This document shows positions 1-9,030 of a stretch of 64,000 nucleotides of DNA, piece after piece. Within the stretch, counting starts at the first letter, position 1. Each line of letters starts with the position of its first letter. The stretch comes from an uncultured Eubacteriales bacterium (GTDB taxonomy: Bacteria; Bacillota; Clostridia; Peptostreptococcales; Anaerovoracaceae): assembly GCA_900315485.1 (NCBI GenBank), contig OMZI01000003.1, positions 37,226 through 101,225 of the forward strand, in the 5' to 3' direction. Below the pieces are notes generated by a model that worked only from the letters and a program-made list of their open reading frames with translations, was not told the origin of the DNA and did not search any database. The position numbers and the translations under genes were made by a program.

Positions 1-475
1 GCCGCGAGAGATCTGCCATGCGTGAGAGCAGTATGGTAAGGCTGATCATAAGAAGGATCCCGTGCCAGATAAATCCGTGCAGCGTGAGAGTAACATAGGA
101 GCGGAGATAATCCTCTGGAATGATGAGAGCGGCAGCGGCCCCGGTGAAAGTATAGACTGCCAGGAAAGTGAAGACAGGCCCGGCGGCAGAGGATCTCACA
201 CCATCTGCACCCCTGCAGAGGAATGGCAGCAGTATGCACAGATACACAGGCACTGAGCACAGCTGGAACGGGAAGTACCACCAGTCATAGGTGCCGCCGT
301 TCACAACGCAGTACAGGAACAGCTGCTTGTATACTTCCATGATGACGAGCACCCACCCGCACACCGCGAGAAAACGGATCCTGCCGGAGACGCTCAGCCG
401 TTTTGCATAGAACGCACCCGCAGCTGCGATGATCACGGCAATCAAAACCGCGGCGATATGAAAAGTCCCGAACAT
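1..475 (-). CDS. YwaF/TMEM164-like integral membrane protein, C-terminus outside window
   Basis: The frame stays open to the left edge, so only about 158 N-terminal residues are visible. I start at ATG 475 because GGAGG lies 8 nt upstream; the in-frame ATG at 490 overlaps that ribosome site. The visible part has about five hydrophobic segments. The stretches FQLCSVPVYLCILLPF and LHGFIWHGILL resemble the YwaF (TIGR02206) / TMEM164 family of multi-pass membrane proteins. The function of bacterial members is not established; a lipid acyltransferase-like role is known only for distant TMEM164 relatives. It is divergent from the transglutaminase-like gene to its right. Confidence 0.6.
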   Translation of the reverse strand, partial: MFGTFHIAAVLIAVIIAAAGAFYAKRLSVSGRIRFLAVCGWVLVIMEVYKQLFLYCVVNGGTYDWWYFPFQLCSVPVYLCILLPFLCRGADGVRSSAAGPVFTFLAVYTFTGAAAALIIPEDYLRSYVTLTLHGFIWHGILLMISLTILLSRMADLSR

Positions 476-666
476 TGAAGGGACCTCCATGCGCCATGCA
501 GTATATTCAGGAAAATGCTGCAGTGATCCGCTGAGAATAATCATAGAAGTCTAGGTGATGAAAAGGTTTTACTTACGGAAATTGTACTTCAAAAACCTGC
601 CGGTGAAAACAGCCGTATACAAAACTGTTTTTTACAGGTACAACAGCCGCTAAATGGTGAGACTGG

Positions 667-693
667 TTGACCCCGCAAGGATTCACCTATAAA
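667..693 (+). promoter_or_regulatory. Promoter-like pair upstream of the transglutaminase-like gene
   Basis: TTGACC at 667-672 and TATAAA at 688-693 are separated by 15 nt, shorter than the usual 17. If used, transcription starts near 700, which excludes the longest-frame TTG start at 667. Confidence 0.35.
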
Positions 694-717
694 ATAACTA
701 TAACTGTGCATAAGGGT

Positions 718-2829
718 ATGAAAACGGACAATAAACATATGGGAAGAAACAGAAACCATAAAAAAGAAATAAGAAAACGCATCGGCGTCATGCTTTTGTC
801 ACTTGTTGTGGCAGTGACCATGATGCCTGTTTTCGCGTTTGCTGATGAGACTCCGGTGCCGGATGATCAGGCTCCTGCAGAAGCTGCAGAGATGCAGGAA
901 GAACCTGCTGTTCAGGAGGATGAGCAAACAGAGAAAGTGATCACTGATATAGAGATCGTTGCAGATGCAGACAACGTGAACGGCTCTTCTGAAAGCGGAT
1001 TTGGGCAGACAGAGATGATCGTTCCTGAACCGGAGGCGGTAAGGATCACTGGCGGGGCAGATGATGAAAAACAGCTGCTCGGTGAGTTCGTTGAGAAGGA
1101 AACATCTGATCAGGTTGCACTCAATTCTGGTGAGCAGGTAAGAATAAAGTCAGTCCGCGGCGATAGGCTCAGAGGAAATACAAAGAAATATTATGAAGCA
1201 CTGGTCGCCGGAATCAGCCGGATTGCTGAGGGAAGTCAGACAGAGGCTGTAGTGACTGTAGATCTCAGGGACCTTATGGGAGGCAGACTATCTTTTTCTG
1301 CTGCAGATCTCGGAGTTAATTCTCTTTGGGTCGAAGGTAAATTTAGTCCTCTGGCACAGCAGGCGTTTGAAGAGAAATTCAGATGTGACATCAAGCCTCT
1401 TTACAATGCTCTTCTGTATGATCTGCCTTACAAGTTCTACTGGCATGACAAGACCGTAAACAGCGGGGCAATGTTGTTCAACGTCGTTTCCGCTAAGACC
1501 GGTGAACCGGTCGGCTACTATGCGAACAGCTCATCAGTCTACTTTAAGGAGGCTGATGATCCTGTAGTTAGGTTCTCTTTCTGTGTATCAGCGGATTACA
1601 GTCCGGATGGGCAGAAAGGTACTCAGAAGCTTAAAGCAGAGAGAATAGCCGATGCAAATGCTGCTGCGAAGAATGCGGCTGCCCTGATTACTGAAAACAA
1701 GGACATCACTTCCGACTACCAGAAACTGATCAATTATAAAGATTACATTTGCGATAATAATGTGTATAACTCTGCAGCTGCAAGTACTGTCGGCACTGCC
1801 GACTACGGTGATCCATGGCAGATGATATCTGTCTTCGATGGAAAGCCCGAGACAAATGTTGTATGTGAGGGATATTCAAAAGCTCTCCAGTTCCTATGCG
1901 ATCATACTGATTTCACGAGCAGCATAGTAGAGTGTTACTCAGTTTCAGGCAGGCTGGACACTAATGTATCTTATTCCGGTACAGTATCCGGGAAGATGGC
2001 TAATCATATGTGGAACATCATCAGAATGAATGACGGCAGATACTATATGGCCGATATTACAAACTGTGATGGATCGACAAGTTTTGCACCTGATAAGCTA
2101 TTCCTTAGGGGTAGCGCCACAGCAAGCACTCCGTCAGAGGGATACAGATTTAACGGCAATAACGGAAAATATCTGTACTACCGCTACGATACCGACACTG
2201 TGTCGATGTTTTCATATGAACTTGAACTGTCAGATTCGGATTATAGCACTGAAACGACTGCTGATGAGGGGCAAATTTCCGCAGGCATAAAGAAAGCGAT
2301 TGACCAGAGGTCAGTTGCTGATGATGCGCATGAGACAGAATTATATAATGCGCGAAGGGCTGCAGCAGCAGCGGCTGAAAGTGCAATCGTTGAGGCGGCA
2401 AGAAAAGCTGCTGAAGAAGCGGCAAGAAGACATGTGCATGCATATCATGCAACAAATTACCTCGATTATGTGACATACAGATGTACAGGCTGCGGCTCAT
2501 CGTACTCCGTATCGAAGGTCATAGTCGATCTGCCTAAAGTCTCGATCAAAAAACCGGGAAGGGCTAAGGCATCCTTCACAGCCAAGTGGAAGAAGCTCAG
2601 CAAGAAGAACCGCAATAAGGTCGGCGGTATCGAGATACAGTACAGTACGAGAAGAGATTTTGCTTCATCGTATACCGTAACAACTGCCAAGAAGACGGCG
2701 GCAAGTAAAAAGTTCAAAAAGCTCGCACGCAAGACCACATACTATGTGCGTGTTCGCTCCTACAGTTGGATCAGCGGTAAGAAGCACGTATCGGCATGGT
2801 CCGCGGTAAAGAGTGTAAAGACAAAATAG
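718..2829 (+). CDS. Secreted transglutaminase-like protein with C-terminal Fn3-like domain
   Basis: The longest frame opens with TTG 667, but a promoter-like sequence overlaps it, so I use ATG 718 (703 aa); the ribosome site AAGGG is weak and ATG 739 is also possible. A basic n-region and hydrophobic core ending VFAFA-DE form a signal peptide (about residues 20-45), followed by an acidic E/P/A-rich linker. The transglutaminase-like core shows Cys383 in NVVCEGYSKA, His430 in NHMWNI and Asp446 in YMADITN, the Cys-His-Asp triad of that superfamily. An Ala-rich helix (about 545-578), a CxxC segment (CTGCGS) and a Lys-rich Fn3-like domain close the protein. There is no LPxTG sorting signal. Family members act on extracellular protein or peptidoglycan; the substrate here is unknown. 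Confidence 0.8.
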   Translation: MKTDNKHMGRNRNHKKEIRKRIGVMLLSLVVAVTMMPVFAFADETPVPDDQAPAEAAEMQEEPAVQEDEQTEKVITDIEIVADADNVNGSSESGFGQTEMIVPEPEAVRITGGADDEKQLLGEFVEKETSDQVALNSGEQVRIKSVRGDRLRGNTKKYYEALVAGISRIAEGSQTEAVVTVDLRDLMGGRLSFSAADLGVNSLWVEGKFSPLAQQAFEEKFRCDIKPLYNALLYDLPYKFYWHDKTVNSGAMLFNVVSAKTGEPVGYYANSSSVYFKEADDPVVRFSFCVSADYSPDGQKGTQKLKAERIADANAAAKNAAALITENKDITSDYQKLINYKDYICDNNVYNSAAASTVGTADYGDPWQMISVFDGKPETNVVCEGYSKALQFLCDHTDFTSSIVECYSVSGRLDTNVSYSGTVSGKMANHMWNIIRMNDGRYYMADITNCDGSTSFAPDKLFLRGSATASTPSEGYRFNGNNGKYLYYRYDTDTVSMFSYELELSDSDYSTETTADEGQISAGIKKAIDQRSVADDAHETELYNARRAAAAAAESAIVEAARKAAEEAARRHVHAYHATNYLDYVTYRCTGCGSSYSVSKVIVDLPKVSIKKPGRAKASFTAKWKKLSKKNRNKVGGIEIQYSTRRDFASSYTVTTAKKTAASKKFKKLARKTTYYVRVRSYSWISGKKHVSAWSAVKSVKTK

Positions 2830-2875
2830 TCATAACAATATAAGGGGAACAAGGGACAGGAAAGAAGGAAGTAAA

Positions 2876-3979
2876 ATGCAACTGAAACTGAGAGACGAAC
2901 TCCTGAATATGGAGAAAGTAAGCTACGCGATGGATCACATCGAGCTGCCTGAGGGCGGTGTCGACTGCAGCGAGGGCTGTACACCGTACGGATTTCCGCC
3001 GGAAATGCTCAAGGCAGTAGAGGATTTTGACATGAACAGGCTGGGACCTTATCCGCACAGCACAGCGATTTTTGACGGCCTGCTCGAATACTGGAAGGGT
3101 CAGTTCTTCCTTGAACCGGAAAATCTCTTCCTGACCGACGGAAGTATTGCAGCCATCTACGTTGTCTGCAACATTTTCAACCGTCCGGGAGCCAAGGTCA
3201 TAGGCGTTGCACCTCAGTTTACGGATTTTGAGATGACAGTCCGTCTGCTCGGCATGGACTATCAGCCGGTGATGCTGAAAAAGGAGAACAATTACACCAT
3301 CGATCCTGATGAGATCATCGAGGCGATAGATGAAGAGACAAGTCTCGTATACATTGATAATCCGAACAACCCGACAGGTCAGGTCATAGACAGCTACGCT
3401 ATTGAGCAGATCCTCAAGAAGGCTGAGAAGTGCGGTGCGGCAGTAGTAGTCGATGAGGCATATGGTGACTTCATGCCTAACCAGAACTCGGCTGCAAAAT
3501 TCCTTGAGAAGTATGAGTGCATGATCATGATGCGTACGCTCTCCAAGGCGTTCGGTCTTGCCGGCCTCAGGATAGGCTACATCATCGCTCACAAGCCGGT
3601 CATCGCAGCTATGCGCAAGATCACGAACCCGTATCAGGTGAGTGAATTTGCCCGTGAGCTCGGCGGCGAGGCTCTGCGCCATTCATACCACATCTGGGAG
3701 AATGTCACTGACTTTGCAAAGATGAAGAGGGAGATCAAAGCGACGGTAGGTCATAAGCTCCACATCGCGCAGACCTATGACACCGTATCTATATTCCTGC
3801 TCTGGCACGATGACGAGAACGTAGATCTCAAACAGGAATTCTTCGACAGAGGAGTGCTCTGCGTATCCGGATCCGACTTCACCGGACTCGGAAAGAATTT
3901 TGCGAGAATAAGACTTCCGAAGATAGATGAGTTCCCTGTTCTGTTCAGGGCGATCAAAGCGATCGATCTCGGGGAGTAG
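2876..3979 (+). CDS. HisC-like PLP-dependent aminotransferase (class I/II)
   Basis: This 367-residue protein has normal length for the histidinol-phosphate aminotransferase / threonine-phosphate decarboxylase group. DNPNNPTG is the cofactor-phosphate region, VVVDEAYGDF carries the PLP-contacting Asp and Tyr, and TLSKAFGLAGLRIGY holds the Schiff-base lysine Lys224. FARIRLP near the end fits the substrate-carboxylate Arg. It follows the transglutaminase gene by 46 nt and ends at a bidirectional terminator. No his genes are nearby, so histidine synthesis is not implied; a general aromatic or amino-acid aminotransferase is equally possible. The start has AAGGAAG upstream. Confidence 0.85.
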   Translation: MQLKLRDELLNMEKVSYAMDHIELPEGGVDCSEGCTPYGFPPEMLKAVEDFDMNRLGPYPHSTAIFDGLLEYWKGQFFLEPENLFLTDGSIAAIYVVCNIFNRPGAKVIGVAPQFTDFEMTVRLLGMDYQPVMLKKENNYTIDPDEIIEAIDEETSLVYIDNPNNPTGQVIDSYAIEQILKKAEKCGAAVVVDEAYGDFMPNQNSAAKFLEKYECMIMMRTLSKAFGLAGLRIGYIIAHKPVIAAMRKITNPYQVSEFARELGGEALRHSYHIWENVTDFAKMKREIKATVGHKLHIAQTYDTVSIFLLWHDDENVDLKQEFFDRGVLCVSGSDFTGLGKNFARIRLPKIDEFPVLFRAIKAIDLGE

Positions 3980-4034
3980 TGATGCGGCGGCGCGCCGGAA
4001 AGTTGCGGCTGCAGAACTGAGAATAAAAAACAAT

Positions 4035-4071
4035 AAAAGCGCCTGACGGCTCGATGCTGTCAGGCGTTTTG
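4035..4071. terminator. Bidirectional terminator between convergent genes
   Basis: CGCCTGAC (4040-4047) pairs with GTCAGGCG (4059-4066). A T-run follows on the + strand, and the A-rich left flank gives T's on the - strand. Confidence 0.75.
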
Positions 4072-4115
4072 AATTCTGTGATATGTCTGTGCGTCTGTAT
4101 ATGCAGCCCCGGATA

Positions 4116-4697
4116 TCAGGAATCGAGGAGATTCTCAAAGCTGCTGACTATGCTGCCGCTGATGCGGCCTGTGTGGACATCACAGTAGTTTGCTATAAGT
4201 GTTCCGACGATCAGGAGAACCATGGCTTCGGCTTCCTTCTTGCCGACTTTGTTCCCGTATACCTTGATGAGAGCATCTTCCATGACTTTGCGCCAGTCTG
4301 CGAATTCCTCTTTGACAACAGCGGCGATCTCAGGGTTGTAACGGGTCAGAACATAGATCTGCGTAAGTGCACTAGGGCGCTTGTCACCGAAATTGTTTTC
4401 TGCTACATATGACATGAATGCGTTGAGATAGTTGATGTTCGACTTGTAGCGCTTGCGGCTGTGTGTCTCAAACCAGTCGATACAGATCTGCGAAACGAAG
4501 TCGCGGACGTACTTGATGTAGCTCAGTACGAGATCATCCTTGCTGTTGAAATAATTGAGAAGGTTGGCGTGTGACATGCCGGCTTCTCTTGCTATATCCC
4601 TGAGAGAGACGTTCATAATAGGAGTCTCTTTCATGCATTTCTCAAATGCCATCAGGATATCCATCCTTACCTTTTCTTTATCTACTATCAGTGGCAT
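4116..4697 (-). CDS. TetR family transcriptional regulator
   Basis: This is a 193-residue protein of usual TetR length. Residues about 28-52 (VSLRDIAREAGMSHANLLNYF) form the helix-turn-helix; the NYFNSKDDL ending is typical of TetR/AcrR DNA-binding domains. The C-terminal ligand domain is not recognisable, so the inducer is unknown. An extended -10 and a TGACC/GGTCA dyad lie directly upstream, which suggests autoregulation. The divergent neighbour is the cysteine desulfidase gene, a possible target. Confidence 0.85.
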   Translation of the reverse strand: MPLIVDKEKVRMDILMAFEKCMKETPIMNVSLRDIAREAGMSHANLLNYFNSKDDLVLSYIKYVRDFVSQICIDWFETHSRKRYKSNINYLNAFMSYVAENNFGDKRPSALTQIYVLTRYNPEIAAVVKEEFADWRKVMEDALIKVYGNKVGKKEAEAMVLLIVGTLIANYCDVHTGRISGSIVSSFENLLDS

Positions 4698-4744
4698 AAG
4701 CCTCTCCTTTTCCCGGCCCTTTTCTGACCAGCACGGAACAAACC

Positions 4745-4784
4745 TGACCGCATGGTCATTCGCTTACTATGCAGTATTGTATCA
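4745..4784 (-). promoter_or_regulatory. tetR promoter with operator-like dyad
   Basis: On the - strand, TGATACAAT (extended -10, 4776-4784) is followed by the perfect dyad TGACC-GCAT-GGTCA at 4745-4758, placed just after the expected start of transcription. This is the usual position for a TetR-type self-operator. Confidence 0.5.
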
Positions 4785-4895
4785 GAAAAAGCTTGAAAAA
4801 TGAATGGATCGAGACATTAATTCCACTCTGTATGAAAAAAATGCAATTCGCAGTTTCTGACCTCTAATCATTCTGTATCCATGGCATATGGAAAG

Positions 4896-4904
4896 TGATA
4901 TAAT
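4896..4904 (+). promoter_or_regulatory. Extended -10 upstream of cyuA
   Basis: TGATATAAT at 4896-4904, 59 nt before the cyuA start. No good -35 is visible, as is common with extended -10 promoters. Confidence 0.5.
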
Positions 4905-4962
4905 CTAAAAGATTTGATAAGGTGAGGGGCGGAGGAAGAAAATATATAAGAGGTGATCAGTC

Positions 4963-6273
4963 ATGAACGACAAGGACAGAGCTGCTGACATGCAGAGTGA
5001 AGACAAATACAGAAAGAGACATAAAATGTTCGCGCAGATCCTTAAGGAGGAACTGCTGCCGGCGATGGGATGTACTGAGCCTATCGCGATAGCGTATGCC
5101 GCAGCAGTAGCGGCAAAAACCCTCGGGAAGCGCCCTGATGAGATGATCATTGAGGTAAGCGGGAACATTATCAAGAATGTAAAGAGCGTAGTGGTGCCGC
5201 ATACCGGAGGCCTGAGAGGCATCCCGGCTGCAGCTGCTGCCGGCGCGGTGGCGGGCAATGCAGACGCAGAGCTCGAGGTCATATCCAATGTTACACCTGA
5301 GCAGATCGAAGAGATATCTAAGTACATGAAAAATGCTCATCTCGAGGTGCGCCACGTGGACAACGGACACATCTTCGACATCATCATAACGGCAAAGAAG
5401 GACGGCGACGAGTCATGCGTCAGGATAGTGGACTATCATACCAATATAGTTCTGATCAGAAAAAATGATGAGGTGCTGCTCGAGAAGGAAATCGTTGAGC
5501 AGACAGGCGGACTTACAGACAGGAGCGTTCTCTCCGTAAGACGTATCGTCAAGTATGCAAATATGGCAGATCTGGATGAAGTAAGGGAAACCCTTGAAAG
5601 GCAGATCAGCTACAACATGGCAATAGCTGAAGAGGGAATAAGAGGCAACTACGGGGCCAACATCGGTTCGGTTCTGCTCTCAGGTCACCCGGATGATATA
5701 ACATATAGGATGAGAGCCTATGCTGCAGCTGCCAGTGACGCGCGTATGAACGGGTGCGAGCTGCCGGTAGTCATAAACTCCGGAAGCGGCAACCAGGGAA
5801 TAACAGCGAGCGTTCCGGTCATCGTATTCGCAAGGTGCAACAACAAGACACATGAGGAGCTGCTGCGCGCACTTCTTGTTTCCAACCTTGTGACGATCCA
5901 TCTCAAGACCGGCATCGGAAGGCTCTCTGCTTACTGCGGAGCGGTCAGTGCCGGCTGCGGAGCAGGTGCGGGAATCGCATATCTTCAGGACGGAAGTGTT
6001 GACGCCGTTGCCCATACCGTAGTAAATGCCATCGCTATTGACTCGGGTATCGTGTGCGACGGAGCCAAGGCAAGCTGCGCTGCCAAGATCGCATCAGCTG
6101 TAGATGCAGGACTCATGGGCTTCAATATGTACAGACAGGGAGACCAGTTCTTCGGCGGTGACGGGATCATCAAAGAAGGTGTTGAGAAGACCATCGAGAC
6201 CGTCGGCAAGCTCGCAAGACGCGGCATGAAGGAGACCGACGAGGAGATTATCCGTCTCATGCTGGAAGACTAG
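4963..6273 (+). CDS. cyuA: L-cysteine desulfidase family protein (CyuA/YhaM type)
   Basis: This 436-residue protein belongs to the CyuA / UPF0597 family, related to the alpha chain of Fe-S serine dehydratases. Characterised members convert L-cysteine to pyruvate, ammonia and sulfide using an oxygen-labile iron-sulfur cluster. Candidate cluster cysteines lie in LPAMGCTEP near the N-terminus, and in AYCGAVSAGCGAG and IVCDGAKASC near the C-terminus. VVVPHTGG and INSGSGNQG are further family landmarks. The ATG is preceded by AGAGGTGAT. The gene has its own extended -10 promoter and ends before the first structured repeat. The convergent ABC importer may supply amino-acid substrate, but that is inference. 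Confidence 0.85.
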   Translation: MNDKDRAADMQSEDKYRKRHKMFAQILKEELLPAMGCTEPIAIAYAAAVAAKTLGKRPDEMIIEVSGNIIKNVKSVVVPHTGGLRGIPAAAAAGAVAGNADAELEVISNVTPEQIEEISKYMKNAHLEVRHVDNGHIFDIIITAKKDGDESCVRIVDYHTNIVLIRKNDEVLLEKEIVEQTGGLTDRSVLSVRRIVKYANMADLDEVRETLERQISYNMAIAEEGIRGNYGANIGSVLLSGHPDDITYRMRAYAAAASDARMNGCELPVVINSGSGNQGITASVPVIVFARCNNKTHEELLRALLVSNLVTIHLKTGIGRLSAYCGAVSAGCGAGAGIAYLQDGSVDAVAHTVVNAIAIDSGIVCDGAKASCAAKIASAVDAGLMGFNMYRQGDQFFGGDGIIKEGVEKTIETVGKLARRGMKETDEEIIRLMLED

Positions 6274-6297
6274 AGAACAGCGATCATTAATAAAAAA

Positions 6298-6394
6298 GCA
6301 GCTCCATTACACAGCACTGCGAGTATTCCGCAGAGATTGCATAAGAGCAAACCGGCAATCTCGAGGACGCGAGCAGGGTTGTATAATGGAGCTG
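6298..6394 (+). repeat. Structured palindromic element, copy 1
   Basis: The outer arms CAGCTCCATTA (6299-6309) and TAATGGAGCTG (6384-6394) pair perfectly. The inner stem is AGATTGC (6334-6340) with GCAATCT (6355-6361). Between them lie the family core strands GCGAGTATTCCGCAG (left, 6319-6333) and CGAGGACGCGAGC (right, 6362-6374). An A-run precedes and TTTT follows, so it may also terminate cyuA. Confidence 0.8.
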
Positions 6395-6408
6395 TTTTGC
6401 ATAATAAA

Positions 6409-6449
6409 CGCGCCCTGCAAGTCCTGCGGTGCAGAACCTGCAAGGGCGC
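6409..6449 (-). terminator. Possible terminator of the amino-acid ABC operon
   Basis: GCGCCCT/AGGGCGC plus TGCA/TGCA form a hairpin just beyond the ATPase stop. The T-tract on the - strand is short and mixed. Confidence 0.4.
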
Positions 6450-6470
6450 ATAAGCAAAGGTTGAAAGGTC

Positions 6471-7196
6471 TTATATCAGTACCTTGGAGAGGAAGTCCTG
6501 TGTTCTCTCCATCTGAGGATGGTTGAGAACCGCGTCAGGAGTTCCCTGCTCCACGATATATCCGCCATCCATGAAGATGACTTTGTTGGCCACTTCCTTG
6601 GCAAATCCCATCTCATGTGTTACAACGACCATTGTCATTCCTTCTTTGGCCAGAGCCTTCATTACATCAAGAACTTCTCCGACCATCTCAGGGTCGAGAG
6701 CTGATGTAGGCTCATCAAAAAGCATTACCTCAGGGTCCATTGCAAGAGCCCTTGCAATAGCTACACGCTGCTGCTGGCCGCCCGAGAGGTTTCTCGGATA
6801 CTGGTCAGCCTTGTCTGCAAGGCCGACGCGCTCAAGCAGCTTCATGGCTTTTGCCTCTGATGCCTTCCTGTCTTCCTTCTTTACGTTTACCGGTCCGCAT
6901 GTGAGATTGTCGAGTACGGACATGTGAGGGAAGAGGTTGAAGGACTGGAAAACCATGCCCATCTTGGTCCTTATACGGTCGAGATTCTGATCGGTGATCA
7001 GCTCGCCGTCTATGTATATCTCTCCGTCTGTCGGTTCCTCGAGCCTGTTGATGCAGCGAAGCATCGTTGACTTGCCGGATCCGGAAGGACCGACGATGCA
7101 CAGAACCTCGCCCTTGTCGATGTTCTGGTCGATTCCCTTGAGAACCTCAAGATCGCCGAAGCTCTTCTTAAGGCCTTTTACTTCTATCATGCTCAT
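6471..7196 (-). CDS. Polar amino-acid ABC importer, ATP-binding protein
   Basis: This 241-residue ATPase is of the GlnQ/HisP/ArtP type. Walker A is GPSGSGKST (about residues 33-41), the Q-loop is [14 protein letters not shown], the signature is NLSGGQQQR and Walker B is [14 protein letters not shown], then the H-loop VTHEMGF. It is the last gene of a three-gene operon; its ATG overlaps the permease stop by 4 nt (ATGA), indicating translational coupling. It energises uptake through the adjacent permease and lipoprotein. Confidence 0.95.
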   Translation of the reverse strand: MSMIEVKGLKKSFGDLEVLKGIDQNIDKGEVLCIVGPSGSGKSTMLRCINRLEEPTDGEIYIDGELITDQNLDRIRTKMGMVFQSFNLFPHMSVLDNLTCGPVNVKKEDRKASEAKAMKLLERVGLADKADQYPRNLSGGQQQRVAIARALAMDPEVMLFDEPTSALDPEMVGEVLDVMKALAKEGMTMVVVTHEMGFAKEVANKVIFMDGGYIVEQGTPDAVLNHPQMERTQDFLSKVLI

Positions 7197-7867
7197 GCTG
7201 CAGCCTCCTTTCTTGCCATCCTGCGCTCATATCCGTTGATGAGCTTGGAGAGAGGAATGGTCAGCACCATGTATGCGAGAGCAACGCCGATGTATGCCGG
7301 GAATGTCTCGAATGATGAGGAGTTCCACAGCTGACCGCGGCGCAGGATCTCGACGACTCCTACGTAACCGAGTACCGATGTTTCCTTGATGAGAGTTACG
7401 AACTCATTGCAGAATGCCGGCAGGATGATTCTGATGGCCTGCGGGATGATGACGAGTCTCATCGCCATTCCGTGGCTCATTCCGAGAGATCTTGCTGCCT
7501 CCATCTGTCCCTTGTCAATGGCCTGAATTCCGGATCTGATGACCTCGGACATGTATGCTGCGGAGTTGCATCCGCATACGATGATGGCCGGAAGGACCAT
7601 CTGCGGCCATGTGAAGTCTATTCCCCATGACTGGAGCAGCCATGGCACACCGTATGCCATGATAAGTGCCTGAGCCAGCATCGGTGTTCCTCTGATTATG
7701 TCTACATATACCTTTGCGATCACTTGCAGGATCTTGCTCTTGGTCTGCGAGCATAATGCAAGGAGCAGCCCTAGAGCTGCTCCTATTACAATTGCAATAA
7801 GACTTACGCATACCGTAGCAGGAATACCCTTGCAGGCGATCAGGAATCCTTTAAGATAAATACCCAT
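7193..7867 (-). CDS. Polar amino-acid ABC importer, permease
   Basis: This is a 224-residue membrane protein of the HisM/GlnP (HEAT) family. The N-terminal segment [20 protein letters not shown] is typical, and the EAA loop ([22 protein letters not shown]) contacts the ATPase. There are about five membrane spans. A single permease gene is present, so it probably acts as a homodimer. It lies between the lipoprotein and ATPase genes on the same strand. Confidence 0.95.
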   Translation of the reverse strand: MGIYLKGFLIACKGIPATVCVSLIAIVIGAALGLLLALCSQTKSKILQVIAKVYVDIIRGTPMLAQALIMAYGVPWLLQSWGIDFTWPQMVLPAIIVCGCNSAAYMSEVIRSGIQAIDKGQMEAARSLGMSHGMAMRLVIIPQAIRIILPAFCNEFVTLIKETSVLGYVGVVEILRRGQLWNSSSFETFPAYIGVALAYMVLTIPLSKLINGYERRMARKEAAA

Positions 7868-7931
7868 CTATATTCCTTTCACTTGCCTGAATGTTCTGTA
7901 TTTGGTTGGATGTGATCCTTCTTACTTATGA

Positions 7932-8732
7932 TTAGGAGAACCACTTAGCTACGAGCTCTTCGTAAGTACCGTTTTCCTTGAGCTCTGCAAGACCTGCATT
8001 GAGCTTGTCGAGAAGCTCAGTGTTGCCCTTCTGAACTGCGAATGCGAACTCTTCGTGCTCACCGAAGCTGTCGCCGACGAACTTAGCGATGTCGCTGTGT
8101 GCGTTGAGGTAAGCTTCGCCTACCGGCTTGTCAACGATGACACCCTGAACGTCTCCGTTCTGGAGCTGGAGGTAGCAGTCTGTCCACTGGTTGAGAACTA
8201 CTCCGTCAGCGATCTTGCCTTCTTCCTTCATCTGCTGAACCATGTCTCCGCCTGTTGTTCCGATCTGGCTTGCGAGCTTCATGTCGGAAGTAACTGCGTC
8301 GATTCCTGTGAGGTCGCTGTCAGACTTGACGAGGAGCATGAGATCGCTTTCAAAATATGTATCGCCGAAGTCTACCTTCTCGGCACGGTCGCCTGCGAGC
8401 TTGTTCATGCCTGCGCAGATGATGTCGCCCTGGTTGGACTGAAGAGCAGGGATGAGGGAGTCAAACTCCATGTTTACCCACTCGATAGTGAGGCCCTGGC
8501 TCTCTGCGATAGCGTTCATCATGTCAACGTCGAATCCGATGATGTTTCCTTCTTCGTCTGTTGACTCGAACGGAGCGAATGTTGCTTCTGTAACGACCTT
8601 GAGTGTTCCGCCTTCGCCACCCTCAGCAGCTTCGCTGTCTCCGCTGTCTGAGCTGCCGCCGCATGCTGTCATTGCGAATACCATCATGATGCCGAGCATA
8701 AGTGCGAGCATTGTCTTTAATGTGTTCTTCAT
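7932..8732 (-). CDS. Amino-acid ABC importer, substrate-binding lipoprotein
   Basis: This 266-residue protein is the first gene of the operon. The N-terminus is a lipoprotein signal: a hydrophobic core then FAMTACGG, with the lipidated Cys in a TAC lipobox. A Gly/Ser/Glu linker leads to a family-3 periplasmic-type binding domain: LKVVTEATFAPFES, GFDVDMMNAIAE, FDSLIPALQSNQGDII and a final GTYEELVAKWF. The ligand is a polar amino acid; which one cannot be read from sequence. An ArgR-like box upstream hints at arginine or another basic residue, and the neighbouring cyuA hints at cystine. Neither is proven. Confidence 0.92.
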   Translation of the reverse strand: MKNTLKTMLALMLGIMMVFAMTACGGSSDSGDSEAAEGGEGGTLKVVTEATFAPFESTDEEGNIIGFDVDMMNAIAESQGLTIEWVNMEFDSLIPALQSNQGDIICAGMNKLAGDRAEKVDFGDTYFESDLMLLVKSDSDLTGIDAVTSDMKLASQIGTTGGDMVQQMKEEGKIADGVVLNQWTDCYLQLQNGDVQGVIVDKPVGEAYLNAHSDIAKFVGDSFGEHEEFAFAVQKGNTELLDKLNAGLAELKENGTYEELVAKWFS

Positions 8733-8803
8733 AGTGTATTACCTTTCTTCCTTTGCCTTTTGATTTATTACCTTTGCTGTAGCCCTGACCGAAAATGTAT
8801 TTT

Positions 8804-8868
8804 TATAAATAAAAATGCATAATCAGTAGTTACAATCGCAATTATACTAATAATTATGCATTAGTCAA
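8804..8868 (-). promoter_or_regulatory. Promoter and ArgR-like operator of the amino-acid ABC operon
   Basis: On the - strand, TTGACT (8863-8868) and TATAAT (8841-8846) are separated by 16 nt. Downstream, AATAAAAATGCA (8808-8819, + strand) resembles the AT-rich ARG box of Firmicutes. ATGCATAAT (8815-8823) and ATTATGCAT (8853-8861) also form a dyad that brackets the -10. The promoter is well supported; the ArgR assignment is tentative. Confidence 0.6.
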
Positions 8869-8960
8869 CATTTATATTCATTTTAGGCAAAACAATTCTG
8901 TATTTTCGTGAATACATTGCAAATAAAGGGCTGCAGGCGTCATCAGTCCCGGGCAAAAGG

Positions 8961-8996
8961 GCAAAAAAACTCCCGTTCCGCAGAGGAATGGGAGTT
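8961..8996 (-). terminator. Terminator of the LtrA-like gene
   Basis: AACTCCCGTTCC (8968-8979) pairs with GGAATGGGAGTT (8985-8996). On the - strand the stem is followed by seven T's. Confidence 0.8.
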
Positions 8997-9030
8997 TTGT
9001 ATTCAGTGATATTCATCAGGATATGTGATA

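Noticed and set aside
285-497. 70-codon frame on the - strand near the left edge
   Set aside because: It is an out-of-frame shadow of the YwaF-like membrane protein gene, which uses the neighbouring frame from 475.
667-717. TTG start giving 17 extra residues to the transglutaminase-like protein
   Set aside because: It coincides with a promoter-like TTGACC and would precede the expected transcript start.
600-717. Possible c-di-GMP riboswitch (CCCCGCAAGG at 671-680)
   Set aside because: Only the GNRA-like stretch matches; the other conserved strands of class I or II are absent.
2771-3682. 303-codon antisense frame over the HisC-like gene
   Set aside because: The sense gene has complete PLP motifs; the antisense product has no domain and an unnatural composition.
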